A stretch of DNA of 64,000 nucleotides from UBA9145 sp040218615 (GCA_040218615.1 JAVJRC010000009.1:248001-312000); one strand, 5' to 3'. Positions 52,608-62,289 are shown, counted from the stretch's first letter. Notes: generated by a model not told the origin, from the sequence alone. Program-made: numbers and translations.

Positions 52608-53498
52608 ATGACTGTTATTGAATATTCAGAACCCGCGCTGGATGACATTGATCCCCAGTTTTATTCTTATTTGCGCAATCCTCCGCGACTGTCCTACACC
52701 AACCCCGACGACTCCTGGATAAAACGCCAGCTCGTTTCTTCGTTGGAAGTCATGTTCGGTCGGAATAAAATCGAATCAGTTTATTACCGTCTCAAAGACA
52801 ATAATTTTTCCATTCAGTCTTTCTTCGAGGCGGCGCTTGCGGAAGCCAATATTAAAGTGCGGTATGACCTGGAAAAGCTGAATGCGATTCCACAGCATGG
52901 CCCGCTGATGTTTGTCGCCAATCATCCATTTGGTGTGGTGGATGGCGTTATTCTCTGTGATCTGGCGCTCAAGGCGAGAGGGGATTTCAGAATTTTACTG
53001 AATTCCCTGCTTTGCCAGGATCGCCAGTTGGCACCTTTTTTTCTCCCCATCGACTTTGAAGATTCCCGTGATGCAGTCAAGACAAACATCAGGTCCAAGC
53101 AACTTGCATTGCAGCACCTGTCCCGGGATGTTCCGGTACTGATCTTCCCTTCAGGCATGGTTTCCACTGCCGGCAAGTTCGGCTTTGGATCCGTGGTGGA
53201 TGCCCCCTGGACTACCTTTGCCGCAAAAATTATCCGGGAAGCGAATGCCACCGTGGTGCCCATCTACTTTCATGGTCGCAATAGCCGTAAGTTTCATCTG
53301 GCATCCCACATTGCCAAACCCTTGCGAATGGCACTGCTGGTGCATGAAGCCCTGCGCATGTTTGGCCAGCAGATCGATGTGACTATTGGTGATCCCATTG
53401 GCTGGAGCGAGTTGGAGAGTTTTGGAGGCAGGGTAGCGCTGACTTCCCATCTGTATGGGCGGGTTCAGGCTTTGGGGGATACCGCCGGAGCCAGGTAG
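52608..53498 (+). CDS. Lysophospholipid acyltransferase (PlsC/OlsA-like)
   Basis: The 296 residues carry the acyltransferase blocks FVANHPFGVVDGVILCD (His and Asp catalytic pair), a RQLAPFFLPIDF segment, LIFPSGMVST and VVPIYFHGRNSRKFHLAS. They transfer an acyl group to a lysophospholipid or to an ornithine lipid precursor at the inner membrane. The NHPFGxxDG form, rather than NHxxxxD of PlsC, is closer to OlsA-type or hemolysin-related acyltransferases. No olsB-like gene is next to it. DUF1631 lies on the opposite strand. Confidence 0.85.
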   Translation: MTVIEYSEPALDDIDPQFYSYLRNPPRLSYTNPDDSWIKRQLVSSLEVMFGRNKIESVYYRLKDNNFSIQSFFEAALAEANIKVRYDLEKLNAIPQHGPLMFVANHPFGVVDGVILCDLALKARGDFRILLNSLLCQDRQLAPFFLPIDFEDSRDAVKTNIRSKQLALQHLSRDVPVLIFPSGMVSTAGKFGFGSVVDAPWTTFAAKIIREANATVVPIYFHGRNSRKFHLASHIAKPLRMALLVHEALRMFGQQIDVTIGDPIGWSELESFGGRVALTSHLYGRVQALGDTAGAR

Positions 53499-53508
53499 GC
53501 GCCGATAA

Positions 53509-55773
53509 TCAGCCTGTCGCGCGGGCTGGCTGGCGCTGCTGTTGCTTGCTGTCCTTGAGGTTGGTGACCACCGACTCCATGGCCCGGTTCACCAGCGATC
53601 CCTCACTGATGATTTTGACACCACCACGCTTGAGTTCGTGCGCCAGTCGCATGCGTGTCAGCTCAATCACTTTCTTGCCCTCACTGTCAGCAAAGAACAA
53701 TTTGTCGATACTGTCTATCTTGGAAGCCAGTGTGCAGCGGATTCTTTGTCCGGAATTGCCCCTGAATTCCACCCAGGCACCGGAGGGCAACTTGTCGATT
53801 CGCCGCAGGTCAGCATCGTCACGCGGCAGGGCGGGAACTTCCTTTTGTGCCGCCGTGGTGAGCCTGATTTCATCCTTGAGAGATTTCTGCTCCTGCTGTT
53901 TGGTGATGGGTACGCCTGCAGCAGCCTGGTGGAAAGTGAATTCCTGAATTTGCTTGAGTTGCCGCATGATCTTGGTGATCTTGGTCTTGGAAGCGCCGCC
54001 AATTTCCAGCGCCTTGCTCAGGTTGTCCACCAGGCGCGGATTGATCCTTTCGAATCTCTCCCTGTCACCGGATTGCTTCTCCGCCTGAACTGTCCATAAC
54101 AGCACGTCTATGGTGCTCATTACCGGCTTCCAGGATTTGCCTTCGGGCCCTTCCTTCAGTACGAGCTTGACCAGAAACTCGTGAATATGTGTGTCCAGCA
54201 GGTTTCTGATAGCCGGATCCAGATAACCTTTCAGCACGCGCTCGTAAATCTTCTGTTTCACATAGGCATGAACGTCATCGATGTTTTCACTGACGTCAGT
54301 AGCAGAGCGAACACGCTTCTCGAGGTTGAGGTCCGTTCCCAGTTGCTTGCTGCGAGCGTCACGCAGGTCATCGATCAGGTTTTGCAGAAAATCATTGTCA
54401 GGTTCTGGCTCAGCTAGCAGGCGTTCAACAATATCTTTTACTTTCTGGTAGACGGGGTCTTTATCCAGCGTCACCGTCTGCGTCCAGGCGATTCCGGCCT
54501 GTGCCAACTCGTTGAGCAGGGCTCTGCCTGGATGGTTCTCGTTGTCAAAGAATGCTGTGTCTGAGAGTGCCACTTTCATGATGGAAATCTGGGTTCGCCC
54601 GATCAGCTCTTTCATCACGACCGGCAGGGCCTGGTCTTTCCAAATGGCTTCATAGAGCATGGTGACGAGATTAATCACATCACCGGATTGAGGTGCCAGT
54701 GCGCCCAGTTGGCCACTACTTTGTTCAGATTTCAGGGAGTCATTGATCGATTGGGCAACCTTGTCGGTATTCATGGCTGAACCGGGCGGGCCACTGCCCT
54801 GATTGCTCAACAGGTTGGACTGAATATCCGTGAGCATACTCATCAGCTTGTGCTGTTGTTTGCGCAAATCCTCTTGCTCGGCTGCCATGCCCGGATCGGC
54901 GATGTTTGCTCCTGCTGTTGCTGAAACGCCTGCAGTTGACTGGTTGGCTGCGATGCTCTGTACCAGAGTTTGCATCATGGCAAACATCTCAGCTTGTTGT
55001 GCTGGTTGTTGTGCTGGTTGCGGCGCTGCTGCTTCAGCCGCCACGGGCTTCGGAACCGGCTTGCGCTGCATGCGGGCAGCGAGTTCAGCAGCCTCTGCTT
55101 CTTCCTTGGCTTTCTGCTCTGCAGCCAATTGCGCCCTGGCCTGTTCCCGCTTCTTCTTGCGCAGTTCCCGGTCTGCCGCAGTAATGTCGAGATCGGGCAA
55201 GACGCCCAGTTCTATAAGCACATCATTGGCTTCGGCAATGATGTCATCGTAACTGCCAAATACTGTCTTGTTGAATTCGCGGTAAATGGTTAGAAGGTAG
55301 TGTGCCTTGAATCCGAGCGGCTTGATGGCTTCATTAAAACAGTCACCGATTTGTTCCGGATCCAGGGGGTTGTTGGTTTCGTCGATGCGTATGTTCGGAA
55401 ACATGGTTTCCAGCCGCGTGAGCAGACTGCGCATGCCATTGATTTCCTTGTCACGCAGTTGCTTGACCATTCCTTCCATGGCAATCATGGCTTCCAGGTA
55501 GTCATGATCTACTAGGCTTAAATTGTCATAGCTGTCCGGTTCTATTTCGTCTTTCACCACCAGAGTAGTGAGTTCGTCAAAATAGTTGTGCACGTTGTTC
55601 ATGAAGCGCTCGGTAATTCCCGGCGTCTCTTCCTTGATGGGGGGCAGCTTGGCTCCGACGAAGCGCATGGCCTGGGCTTCAATTTGCACACGGGCATCAT
55701 CAATCGCCTTGATCAGGAGGCGAGTGAGGGCCTTGGTGGTGGCAAATTTGACCTTGTCCAGGTGTTCTTTCAT
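53509..55773 (-). CDS. DUF1631 family protein
   Basis: A long cytoplasmic protein of 754 residues, matching DUF1631: LVDHDYLEAMIAMEGMVKQLRD, LNPLDPEQIGDCFNEAIKPLGF, MKVALSDTAFFDNENHPGRALLNELAQAG, and the C-terminal WVEFRGNSGQRIRCTLASKIDSIDKLFFAD (PilZ-like barrel) with EGSLVNRAMESVV. Residues about 200-260 are a charged coiled-coil stretch rich in Ala, Glu and Lys, then a Gln/Pro/Ala-rich linker. DUF1631 proteins are often linked to cyclic-di-GMP signalling or pili, but function is unclear. It converges on the acyltransferase gene. Confidence 0.85.
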   Translation of the reverse strand: MKEHLDKVKFATTKALTRLLIKAIDDARVQIEAQAMRFVGAKLPPIKEETPGITERFMNNVHNYFDELTTLVVKDEIEPDSYDNLSLVDHDYLEAMIAMEGMVKQLRDKEINGMRSLLTRLETMFPNIRIDETNNPLDPEQIGDCFNEAIKPLGFKAHYLLTIYREFNKTVFGSYDDIIAEANDVLIELGVLPDLDITAADRELRKKKREQARAQLAAEQKAKEEAEAAELAARMQRKPVPKPVAAEAAAPQPAQQPAQQAEMFAMMQTLVQSIAANQSTAGVSATAGANIADPGMAAEQEDLRKQQHKLMSMLTDIQSNLLSNQGSGPPGSAMNTDKVAQSINDSLKSEQSSGQLGALAPQSGDVINLVTMLYEAIWKDQALPVVMKELIGRTQISIMKVALSDTAFFDNENHPGRALLNELAQAGIAWTQTVTLDKDPVYQKVKDIVERLLAEPEPDNDFLQNLIDDLRDARSKQLGTDLNLEKRVRSATDVSENIDDVHAYVKQKIYERVLKGYLDPAIRNLLDTHIHEFLVKLVLKEGPEGKSWKPVMSTIDVLLWTVQAEKQSGDRERFERINPRLVDNLSKALEIGGASKTKITKIMRQLKQIQEFTFHQAAAGVPITKQQEQKSLKDEIRLTTAAQKEVPALPRDDADLRRIDKLPSGAWVEFRGNSGQRIRCTLASKIDSIDKLFFADSEGKKVIELTRMRLAHELKRGGVKIISEGSLVNRAMESVVTNLKDSKQQQRQPARATG

Positions 55774-56049
55774 GACTTCTACCGTGGGCTGTGAAGAGCC
55801 CAGCTACAGAAAAATATGCTGTGATATTAACGGGATAGCGATTTTTGGTACAGGTTTAGCGCCAGCACGCAAACCCCGTGAATAGTGGATTGTAGACTGA
55901 AATTCAATTTCAGGCACCGACTGTCTCACAGTCCAGGTTCAGCCTTGGGTATTGGTGCACAAAAATTGATCAATGTCTGGCTAAACTACCATAAATATTT
56001 GATTTTGCTAAATTTTACTGAGTTCCGGTTTGGCCGGATGAAGTTCGGG

Positions 56050-56475
56050 TCAGGATTCGGGTTCGGCAAACAACTTTCGCCACTGTTCCGGTAGCCTCAC
56101 TACCTGACCCTCGCGATCGGTCCACATATGCCGGGTTTGTCCAGTAACCAGTACCTGGCCGCTGTCTGGATCAACCACTTCGTATTCGAAGGTTAGCCGG
56201 CGACTGAGATTCTCGGCGATCCAGGTCCGGACTCTGACACTGTCCCCATAACGGCGGCTGCTGGCGAAGCGCACACTGGCTTCGGTGACCGGGAGATTGA
56301 AGCCACTGGCTTCGATATTGGCGTAATTGCTGCCGATGGCGCGCATGAATTCACTGCGCCCCTCTTCAAAGTACACCAGGTAAGTGGCATGGTGAACGAC
56401 GCCCATGGCATCGGTTTCGGCATAGCGAACGGGAAATTCCGTCTCTACCACCCGTCCTTGAGATTCTGTTGGCAT
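56050..56475 (-). CDS. YbgC/FadM-type acyl-CoA thioesterase (hotdog fold)
   Basis: The 141 residues show the 4HBT pattern: PVRYAETDAMGVVHHATYLVYFEEGRSEFMRAIG with the catalytic Asp in ETDAMG, and a typical C-terminus RLTFEYEVVDPDSGQVLVTGQTRHMWTDREG. Such enzymes hydrolyse short or medium acyl-CoA or act on acyl-ACP at the inner face of the membrane. It is a single gene; the 276 bases downstream, before DUF1631, show nothing I can assign. Confidence 0.92.
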   Translation of the reverse strand: MPTESQGRVVETEFPVRYAETDAMGVVHHATYLVYFEEGRSEFMRAIGSNYANIEASGFNLPVTEASVRFASSRRYGDSVRVRTWIAENLSRRLTFEYEVVDPDSGQVLVTGQTRHMWTDREGQVVRLPEQWRKLFAEPES

Positions 56476-56631
56476 GATTGCTTCCTTATTAGTGAGATCA
56501 TTATACGATCAATACGCACAAGTGACTGCACACAGTGCTTGGCATGGCGAAGTAGAGGCTTACAATGATAACTTCGCCCGACTCGCACTCGATTGACAAT
56601 CAACCACCGCAAAACGCTCAGGTACGAACAC

Positions 56632-57594
56632 ATGTTGGATTTTCCTGAACCACCCAAGGAATACAGTTCAGTCTTTCTGGAAGAGACGGATAAAACCCTG
56701 CCAGAAAAGATTGATCAGCGCACCCGTTATGCTTTTTTCAGCACCATTGCCAAGGGTGGCAAGTCCCTGATCAAATCCTGCAAAGACCTGCACCTGTCGC
56801 GCTTCGTTTGTTACAAGACGCTCAAGCCTGAATTTGCTGACAACGAAATTGAACAAAAGAGACTCATCCGCGAAGCTCGCGTCTCAGCGATGCTGCAACA
56901 TCCCAACACCATTCCCACATATGAGTTGGGCAGGGACAGCCGGGGCAATCCTTACTTCACCATGAAGCTGGTGCACGGATACACCTTGAGAGAAGTGTTG
57001 GATTACAGGGAGCGTTATGACCTGACACAGTTAATGGAGTTAGTGGAACAGGTTTGCAGTTGTCTGTCCTATGCCCATACTCACGGCGTCGCCCATCGGG
57101 ATATCAAACCTGAAAATATATTGGCCGGTCCCTACGGTGAGGTTCTGTTGCTCGATTGGGGGCTGGCAAAAGTCTGGCATCCCGATGGCACCGGCAAAGA
57201 GGACGGAGAATCCAAGCCGGCGCCCATTGAAGATATTACTTTGACCAGTCAGGGCGCTGTGGAAGGCACTGTGCACTACATGTCCCCGGAACAGATCCTG
57301 AAAGATCCTGCTATCGATCACCGAACAGATATTTTCAGCCTGGGTGCCATTCTTTATGAAATTCTGTGCGGGGAAACTCCCGCCAAGGGCGAGAAAATGC
57401 ATGAGGTGCTGGAATCTGTGCAGTCGGACATTCCACCAGAACCGGCAGAAGTTTCAAAATTGAAAGTACCCAAATTGCTGAACCAGATCGCCATGAAATG
57501 CCTGGAAAAGAAACCAGAGGACAGATTCCAGTCCATGGATGAGCTCAACATGTTGCTGCAGCAGGATTGGCGTTCCGATCTGTCTCTGTACTAA
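56632..57594 (+). CDS. Serine/threonine protein kinase, atypical
   Basis: From ATG 56632 it has 320 residues; a TTG at 56593 would add 13 non-domain residues. The Hanks-type fold is visible: CYKTLKPEF (Lys62), REARVSAMLQHPNTIPTYEL (Glu81), HRDIKPENIL (Asp158) and DWGLAKVW (Asp175, DWG instead of DFG), then GTVHYMSPEQI and HRTDIFSLGAILYEILCG. The glycine-rich loop is degenerate (AKGGKSLIKSC). There is no membrane helix or sensor domain, so it may be a soluble kinase. Partner and substrate are not evident. Confidence 0.88.
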   Translation: MLDFPEPPKEYSSVFLEETDKTLPEKIDQRTRYAFFSTIAKGGKSLIKSCKDLHLSRFVCYKTLKPEFADNEIEQKRLIREARVSAMLQHPNTIPTYELGRDSRGNPYFTMKLVHGYTLREVLDYRERYDLTQLMELVEQVCSCLSYAHTHGVAHRDIKPENILAGPYGEVLLLDWGLAKVWHPDGTGKEDGESKPAPIEDITLTSQGAVEGTVHYMSPEQILKDPAIDHRTDIFSLGAILYEILCGETPAKGEKMHEVLESVQSDIPPEPAEVSKLKVPKLLNQIAMKCLEKKPEDRFQSMDELNMLLQQDWRSDLSLY

Positions 57595-57638
57595 CTGTGG
57601 TTCTGCCTCATGCTGTTGAAGCGTTAATAGTGACAAGA

Positions 57639-59318
57639 ATGATCAAGAGAATTTTTGCTACTGCCCTGGCGTTGCTAGCATGCTGCGGCGTGACGGCACA
57701 GGATGCTGACCTGATCTTTTTGGGCGAGCACATTCTGAGCATGGAAGAATCGTCCATGACGGCCGTTGCTGTACGGGGCGATCGAATCGTGGCAACGGGC
57801 GATGAGCAGTCTGTGCTTGAGTTTCGAGGCGACCAGACCCGGGTTATCGAGTTGGGCGACAAGGCATTGCTGCCAGGCTTTATTGATGCCCACGGGCATT
57901 TTTCTGCGCTCTCGCGCAACCTGGATATGCTCGATCTGTCCTCGCCACCGGTTGGGGACGTCAGCAGTGTAGACGATATTGTTCGAAAAATTCGCCAGCA
58001 TATCGAACAGCGGCAAATTCCGCCCGGTCAAATAGTCTATGGTTATGGCTACGATGATTCCCTGCTTGCCGAGCAGAGACATCCCAACAGGGATGACCTG
58101 GACCGGGCGAGTATTTCTCATCCAGTTTTACTCCGACATGTGTCAGGCCATCTGCTGGCGGTAAATTCGCTGGCGCTCCTGAACTCGGGAGTAGGTGCGG
58201 ATACTGACGACCCCGCTGGTGGAATTATTCGTCGCCGACCTGGCTCACGCGAGCCGGATGGGGTGATGGAAGAAACAGCAATTGGATTGTTTCCTGGTGC
58301 GGGTGGTTTACTCAGTCCGGAGCGACAAAGCGAGCTTCGCCGCACGGCCATCGATATTTATGCAAGCTATGGCATCACCACTATCCAGGACAGCAATGTC
58401 AGCCCTCAGTACGTGGAGTTACTCAAAAACGAGGGACGCACCGAACCTTTTGCTGCTGACATCGTCACTTATGTCATGGCAAATCCGCTCAGCGATGAGG
58501 CTTTGGCCGCTGTGGTTCGAGACACGGAATATACTGGCGGTGTTCGCAATGGCGGAGTGAAGTTCACCCTGGATGGTTCCCCGCAAGGCCGGACCGCCTG
58601 GATGTCAGCACCCTATGATGAAGGGCCACCCGGGGCCGATTCCGACTACGTCGCTTATCCGTCCTATGATCCCCAGGCCTGGTATGGCCGAATCGGTTCC
58701 TTGCTGGAACGTGGTATGCCGGTGCTGGCCCATGCCAATGGAGATGCGGCCATTGAGTTAATGATCAATGGTGTCGAGCGAGCCGTCGATGGGAAGCCTT
58801 TGCCAGATCATCGTTCGGTGATCATTCATGCCCAGCTTATTCGCACTGATCAACTGGACCGTGTCTCCGAGCTGGGAATCATTCCATCTTTCTATTCTGT
58901 CCATCCATTTTTCTGGGGCGACTGGCATCGCCGAAGTTTTGGCGACGACCGGGCCAGTTTTATCTCGCCAGCGCAAGCTGCCATCGACAGGGGGATACCG
59001 TTCACCATTCATAATGATTCACCGATCGTGCCGCCAGATATCATGCGCCTGGTTGAGATAGCAGTTAATCGGCAAACTCGCAGTGGGCATGTGTTGGGTC
59101 CGGACCAGAGAATAACAGTGATGGAAGCCTTGCGGGCTGTCACTCTCGGCGCCGCCTACCAGTATTTTGAGGAGGATGAGAAAGGCAGCATTGCAGCAGG
59201 CAAGCGAGCTGATTTTGTCATACTGGAGCGCAATCCACTGGATGCTGACCCAGGCGAACTGGCAGAGATTGGCATCGTGCAAACTATCGCCCGTGGCAGA
59301 ACGATTTTTCAACAATAA
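57639..59318 (+). CDS. Exported amidohydrolase (YtcJ-like, amidohydrolase 3)
   Basis: ATG 57639 gives 559 residues with a hydrophobic N-terminus (IKRIFATALALLACCGVTAQ), a signal peptide that could be processed by signal peptidase I after VTAQ or read as a lipobox at LLAC. The metal site is seen in LLPGFIDAHGHFSA, the first HxH, and later ligands in VLAHANGDAAIELM, VIIHAQLI and IHNDSPI. The C-terminal AITLGAAYQYFEEDEKGSIAAGKRADFVILERNPL is typical. Likely periplasmic amide hydrolysis; substrate unknown. The dehydrogenase gene follows by 20 bases. Confidence 0.9.
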   Translation: MIKRIFATALALLACCGVTAQDADLIFLGEHILSMEESSMTAVAVRGDRIVATGDEQSVLEFRGDQTRVIELGDKALLPGFIDAHGHFSALSRNLDMLDLSSPPVGDVSSVDDIVRKIRQHIEQRQIPPGQIVYGYGYDDSLLAEQRHPNRDDLDRASISHPVLLRHVSGHLLAVNSLALLNSGVGADTDDPAGGIIRRRPGSREPDGVMEETAIGLFPGAGGLLSPERQSELRRTAIDIYASYGITTIQDSNVSPQYVELLKNEGRTEPFAADIVTYVMANPLSDEALAAVVRDTEYTGGVRNGGVKFTLDGSPQGRTAWMSAPYDEGPPGADSDYVAYPSYDPQAWYGRIGSLLERGMPVLAHANGDAAIELMINGVERAVDGKPLPDHRSVIIHAQLIRTDQLDRVSELGIIPSFYSVHPFFWGDWHRRSFGDDRASFISPAQAAIDRGIPFTIHNDSPIVPPDIMRLVEIAVNRQTRSGHVLGPDQRITVMEALRAVTLGAAYQYFEEDEKGSIAAGKRADFVILERNPLDADPGELAEIGIVQTIARGRTIFQQ

Positions 59319-59338
59319 CAGGGACTACAGGAGATCCT

Positions 59339-60217
59339 ATGGGGAATTCTATTAAAGTTGCGTTTATCGGACTCGGAGTCATGGGCTATCCCATGGCCGG
59401 ACATGTCAAGAAAGCAGGCATGGATGTCTGTGTTTATAACCGAACCCAGAGCAAGGCTGAACAATGGTGTAAAGAATATGGGGGAGACATGGCGCCTACG
59501 CCGGCTGACGCTGCATCTGGTTGCGATGTGGTTTTGGTATGTGTTGGTAATGATGACGATGTGCGACAAGTGGTATTGGGTGAAGAAGGTGCACTGTCGG
59601 CCATGAAATCTGGCGCAGTGCTGGTAGATCACACAACTGCCTCTGCCGAACTGGCCCGAGAGCTTTATGAAGAGGCCAAGTCCCAGGGCAAGCAGTTTCT
59701 CGACGCACCAGTCTCTGGGGGGCAGGCGGGTGCAGAGAACGGAGCGCTTACTGTCATGATAGGTGGGGATGAATCAACTTATGCCACCGCCAAACCAGTC
59801 ATCGACAGCTATTCCCGGTTTAATAAACTGCTCGGTCCGGCTGGTAACGGTCAGTTGGCCAAGATGGTCAACCAGATTTGCATCGCCGGGGTGGTTCAGG
59901 GTCTGGCAGAAGGTCTCAATTTTGCCCTCAAGGCAGGCCTGGATGGTGAGGCGCTGATAGAGACGATCTCCAAGGGAGCAGCCGGCTCCTGGCAAATGGA
60001 AAACCGCTACAAAACCATGTTGCAGGATGAATACGAATTCGGGTTTGCAGTGGACTGGATGCGTAAGGACTTGGGTATCGCCATGGCCGAGGCAAAACGC
60101 AATGGGGTGGAACTCCCTGTAGCCAGCATGGTTGATGGATTTTATGCCGAGGTGCAGGAAAAGGGTGGCGGGCGCTGGGACACCTCGAGCCTGTTGACCC
60201 GTTATACCCGCAAGTAG
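59339..60217 (+). CDS. 3-Hydroxyisobutyrate-dehydrogenase-family NAD(P)-dependent oxidoreductase
   Basis: The 292 residues show the beta-hydroxyacid dehydrogenase plan: Rossmann motif IGLGVMGYPMA, VYNRTQSKAEQW, LVDHTTASAELAREL, substrate-binding DAPVSGGQAGAENGALTVMIGG and the catalytic-lysine region GNGQLAKMVNQICIAGVVQGLAEGL. Enzymes include 3-hydroxyisobutyrate, tartronate-semialdehyde and 6-phosphogluconate-like reductases; the substrate is not clear from sequence. It may be translated with the amidohydrolase (20-base spacing, AGGAGAT before the ATG). Confidence 0.9.
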   Translation: MGNSIKVAFIGLGVMGYPMAGHVKKAGMDVCVYNRTQSKAEQWCKEYGGDMAPTPADAASGCDVVLVCVGNDDDVRQVVLGEEGALSAMKSGAVLVDHTTASAELARELYEEAKSQGKQFLDAPVSGGQAGAENGALTVMIGGDESTYATAKPVIDSYSRFNKLLGPAGNGQLAKMVNQICIAGVVQGLAEGLNFALKAGLDGEALIETISKGAAGSWQMENRYKTMLQDEYEFGFAVDWMRKDLGIAMAEAKRNGVELPVASMVDGFYAEVQEKGGGRWDTSSLLTRYTRK

Positions 60218-60291
60218 GCGCATTCTATTGATTATTACCGGTCAAACCACTAAGTTACCGCATCCAATCGCGAATGTTCTGGGGGGCCCTC

Positions 60292-61332
60292 ATGCGCGTA
60301 TCAAATCTTCCTAAAATCACACTGGCTTTAGCCCTGTTCTTGCCGATCTCAATGGCAACGGCACAACAGGATTCTGACTACGAGGTGCCTCGCACCCAGT
60401 GGGGCCAGCCAGATCTGCAGGGTGTGTGGAATTTCAGTTCCAACATACCCATGCAGCGACCGCAACGATACGGAACCCAGGAGTTTCTTACTGAGGAGCA
60501 GATTGCCGAAGCCATTGCCCGTCAGGAAGCGGCAAGAGCTGCCGCTGATGCGGCTGCGGCCCAGAGAGTGGTCGATCCCGATGCGCCACCGGAATCCAGT
60601 GACCCTGGTGGCTATAACGATTTCTGGATTGAGGCTGCCGGTATCGGCGATACCGTGCGTACCTCCCATATTGTCTATCCGGAAAATGGCAGGATTCCGG
60701 AAGCGGTAGAAGGTGCTCCGAGAGCCTACGGGGGTCTGGGTCCTGACATCCCAGGTGAGCGCCCGGTTCGCTATGTGGTGGGCGGTATTGCCAAAGACGG
60801 GCCGGAAGACCGTGGCCTCTCGGAACGTTGTATTGTCGGTTTCAATTCCGGACCTCCGTTTGTGCCGAGCCTGTACAACAACAATATGCAGATAATTCAG
60901 AGTAAGGACACCGCAGTGATCATGACCGAAATGATTCATGATGCGCGAATTGTGCCATTAGTAGACAAGCCCGATCTCGACGACAACATCCGGCTTTGGT
61001 CTGGAGACTCAAGAGGCTACTTCGACGGGGACACCCTGGTCGTGGAAACCAAAAACTTCAACGGTTTACGTCAAACCTTCGCCAGCACTGGCGCCAACTA
61101 TGACATGGTGCTGACTGAAAAATTCACCCGAACGGCTTACGATACCGTGGATTACGAATTTACTATTGAGGATCCATCTACATTCACTGACAAGATTACT
61201 GCAATCGTTCCCATGACCAAGGTGGCCGGTCAGATTTACGAATATGCCTGCCATGAAGGCAACTATGGCATGGTGAACATTCTTCGCGGAGAGCGCATGG
61301 AGGAATTGCGTGCTGCTGAGGATTCCCAGTAA
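60292..61332 (+). CDS. Exported protein of uncharacterised family, paralogue 3 of 4
   Basis: ATG 60292 gives 346 residues with a signal peptide (LPKITLALALFLPISMATAQ); the ATG at 60274 would add six residues. This member has the closest resemblance to paralogue 1: YEVPRTQWGQPDLQGVWNFSSNIPMQRPQRYG, SERCIVGFNSGPPFVPSLYNNNMQI, DGDTLVVETKNFN and YEYACHEGNYGMVNILRGERMEEL. A Pro/Ala-rich low-complexity stretch sits around 80-110. Paralogue 4 follows 87 bases later on the same strand, so the two probably act together. Confidence 0.8.
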   Translation: MRVSNLPKITLALALFLPISMATAQQDSDYEVPRTQWGQPDLQGVWNFSSNIPMQRPQRYGTQEFLTEEQIAEAIARQEAARAAADAAAAQRVVDPDAPPESSDPGGYNDFWIEAAGIGDTVRTSHIVYPENGRIPEAVEGAPRAYGGLGPDIPGERPVRYVVGGIAKDGPEDRGLSERCIVGFNSGPPFVPSLYNNNMQIIQSKDTAVIMTEMIHDARIVPLVDKPDLDDNIRLWSGDSRGYFDGDTLVVETKNFNGLRQTFASTGANYDMVLTEKFTRTAYDTVDYEFTIEDPSTFTDKITAIVPMTKVAGQIYEYACHEGNYGMVNILRGERMEELRAAEDSQ

Positions 61333-61419
61333 AACTTGTCAGGAAAAGGTTTGGTTTCAGAGTCAAACTTAACGAATAAAAATACGCAGTACCAGGACTT
61401 AGAAGAGAAAGGGTAAGTA

Positions 61420-62244
61420 ATGAAATTTTCAATCAAGCAATTTTTCGTAGCGCTGTTTTCACTGACAATAGGCGCAGTAGCATTGGCTCAACCGCTGGAT
61501 GAGTTTCCAAGGACTCCTGATGGCAAACCGGACCTCAGTGGTATCTGGCAAGCCATGACCAAGGCCCATTATGATATCGAGCCTCATGCTGCCTCGTACG
61601 GCCCACACCCCGGACTGATGGGGGCTCTATCTGCCATTCCAGGCAGCCAGGGTGTAGTAGAAGGGGGACGTATTCCCTATACCGAAGCAGCGCGACGCCA
61701 GCGCGATGAAAATCGCGTGAATGCCATCGACAAGGATCCGCTGACCAAGTGCTATATGCCAGGTGTGCCGCGAGGCAATATGCTTCCGTTCCCTTTTCAG
61801 ATCGTGCAATCCAGTGATGTCATCCTGATTGCCTATGAATTTGCTGAAGCAAACCGAATCGTTTATGTAGACCAGCCAGAGATCGTTTCCCAGGTTGATG
61901 CCTGGATGGGCCACTCTAATGCCCATTGGGAGGGCGACACTCTGGTGGTCAGTGTGACTGGCCAGATGCCGGACACCTGGTTCGACCGCGCCGGAAATCA
62001 TCACAGTTGGGAAATGGTGGTCGAGGAACGATGGACGCCATTGAGCCCCAATCATCTTCAGTATGAGGCAACTATTACCGACCCCAATACTTTCACCCGG
62101 CCGTGGACAGTGAGCTTCCCGCTTTATCGCCACGTCGAGGAAAATTACCAACTGCTGGAATTCAAGTGTGCAGAATTTGCCGAAGAATATCTCTACGGTG
62201 AGTTTCGTCGGCCTGGAACCCCGATTGGTAATCCTCCGCAATAA
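61420..62244 (+). CDS. Exported protein of uncharacterised family, shorter paralogue 4 of 4
   Basis: A 274-residue, diverged member. The signal peptide ends AVALAQ; the N-terminal PRTPDGKPDLSGIWQAM resembles the first 20 residues of the others. It keeps KCYMPGVPRGNMLPFPFQIVQSSDVI, IVYVDQPE, HWEGDTLVVSVTG and TITDPNTFTRPW. The C-terminal CHEGN motif is replaced by LLEFKCAEFAEEYLYG. Two features, length and the altered tail, suggest a different sub-function from the other three. A strong terminator follows. Confidence 0.8.
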   Translation: MKFSIKQFFVALFSLTIGAVALAQPLDEFPRTPDGKPDLSGIWQAMTKAHYDIEPHAASYGPHPGLMGALSAIPGSQGVVEGGRIPYTEAARRQRDENRVNAIDKDPLTKCYMPGVPRGNMLPFPFQIVQSSDVILIAYEFAEANRIVYVDQPEIVSQVDAWMGHSNAHWEGDTLVVSVTGQMPDTWFDRAGNHHSWEMVVEERWTPLSPNHLQYEATITDPNTFTRPWTVSFPLYRHVEENYQLLEFKCAEFAEEYLYGEFRRPGTPIGNPPQ

Positions 62245-62261
62245 CGAGACCTGATAGTGAA

Positions 62262-62289
62262 AAACCCGGCTAACATTGCCGGGTTTTTT
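62262..62289 (+). terminator. Rho-independent terminator after paralogue 4
   Basis: AAACCCGGC (62262-62270) pairs with GCCGGGTTT (62278-62286), loop TAACATT, with a T-run through 62289. Confidence 0.92.
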
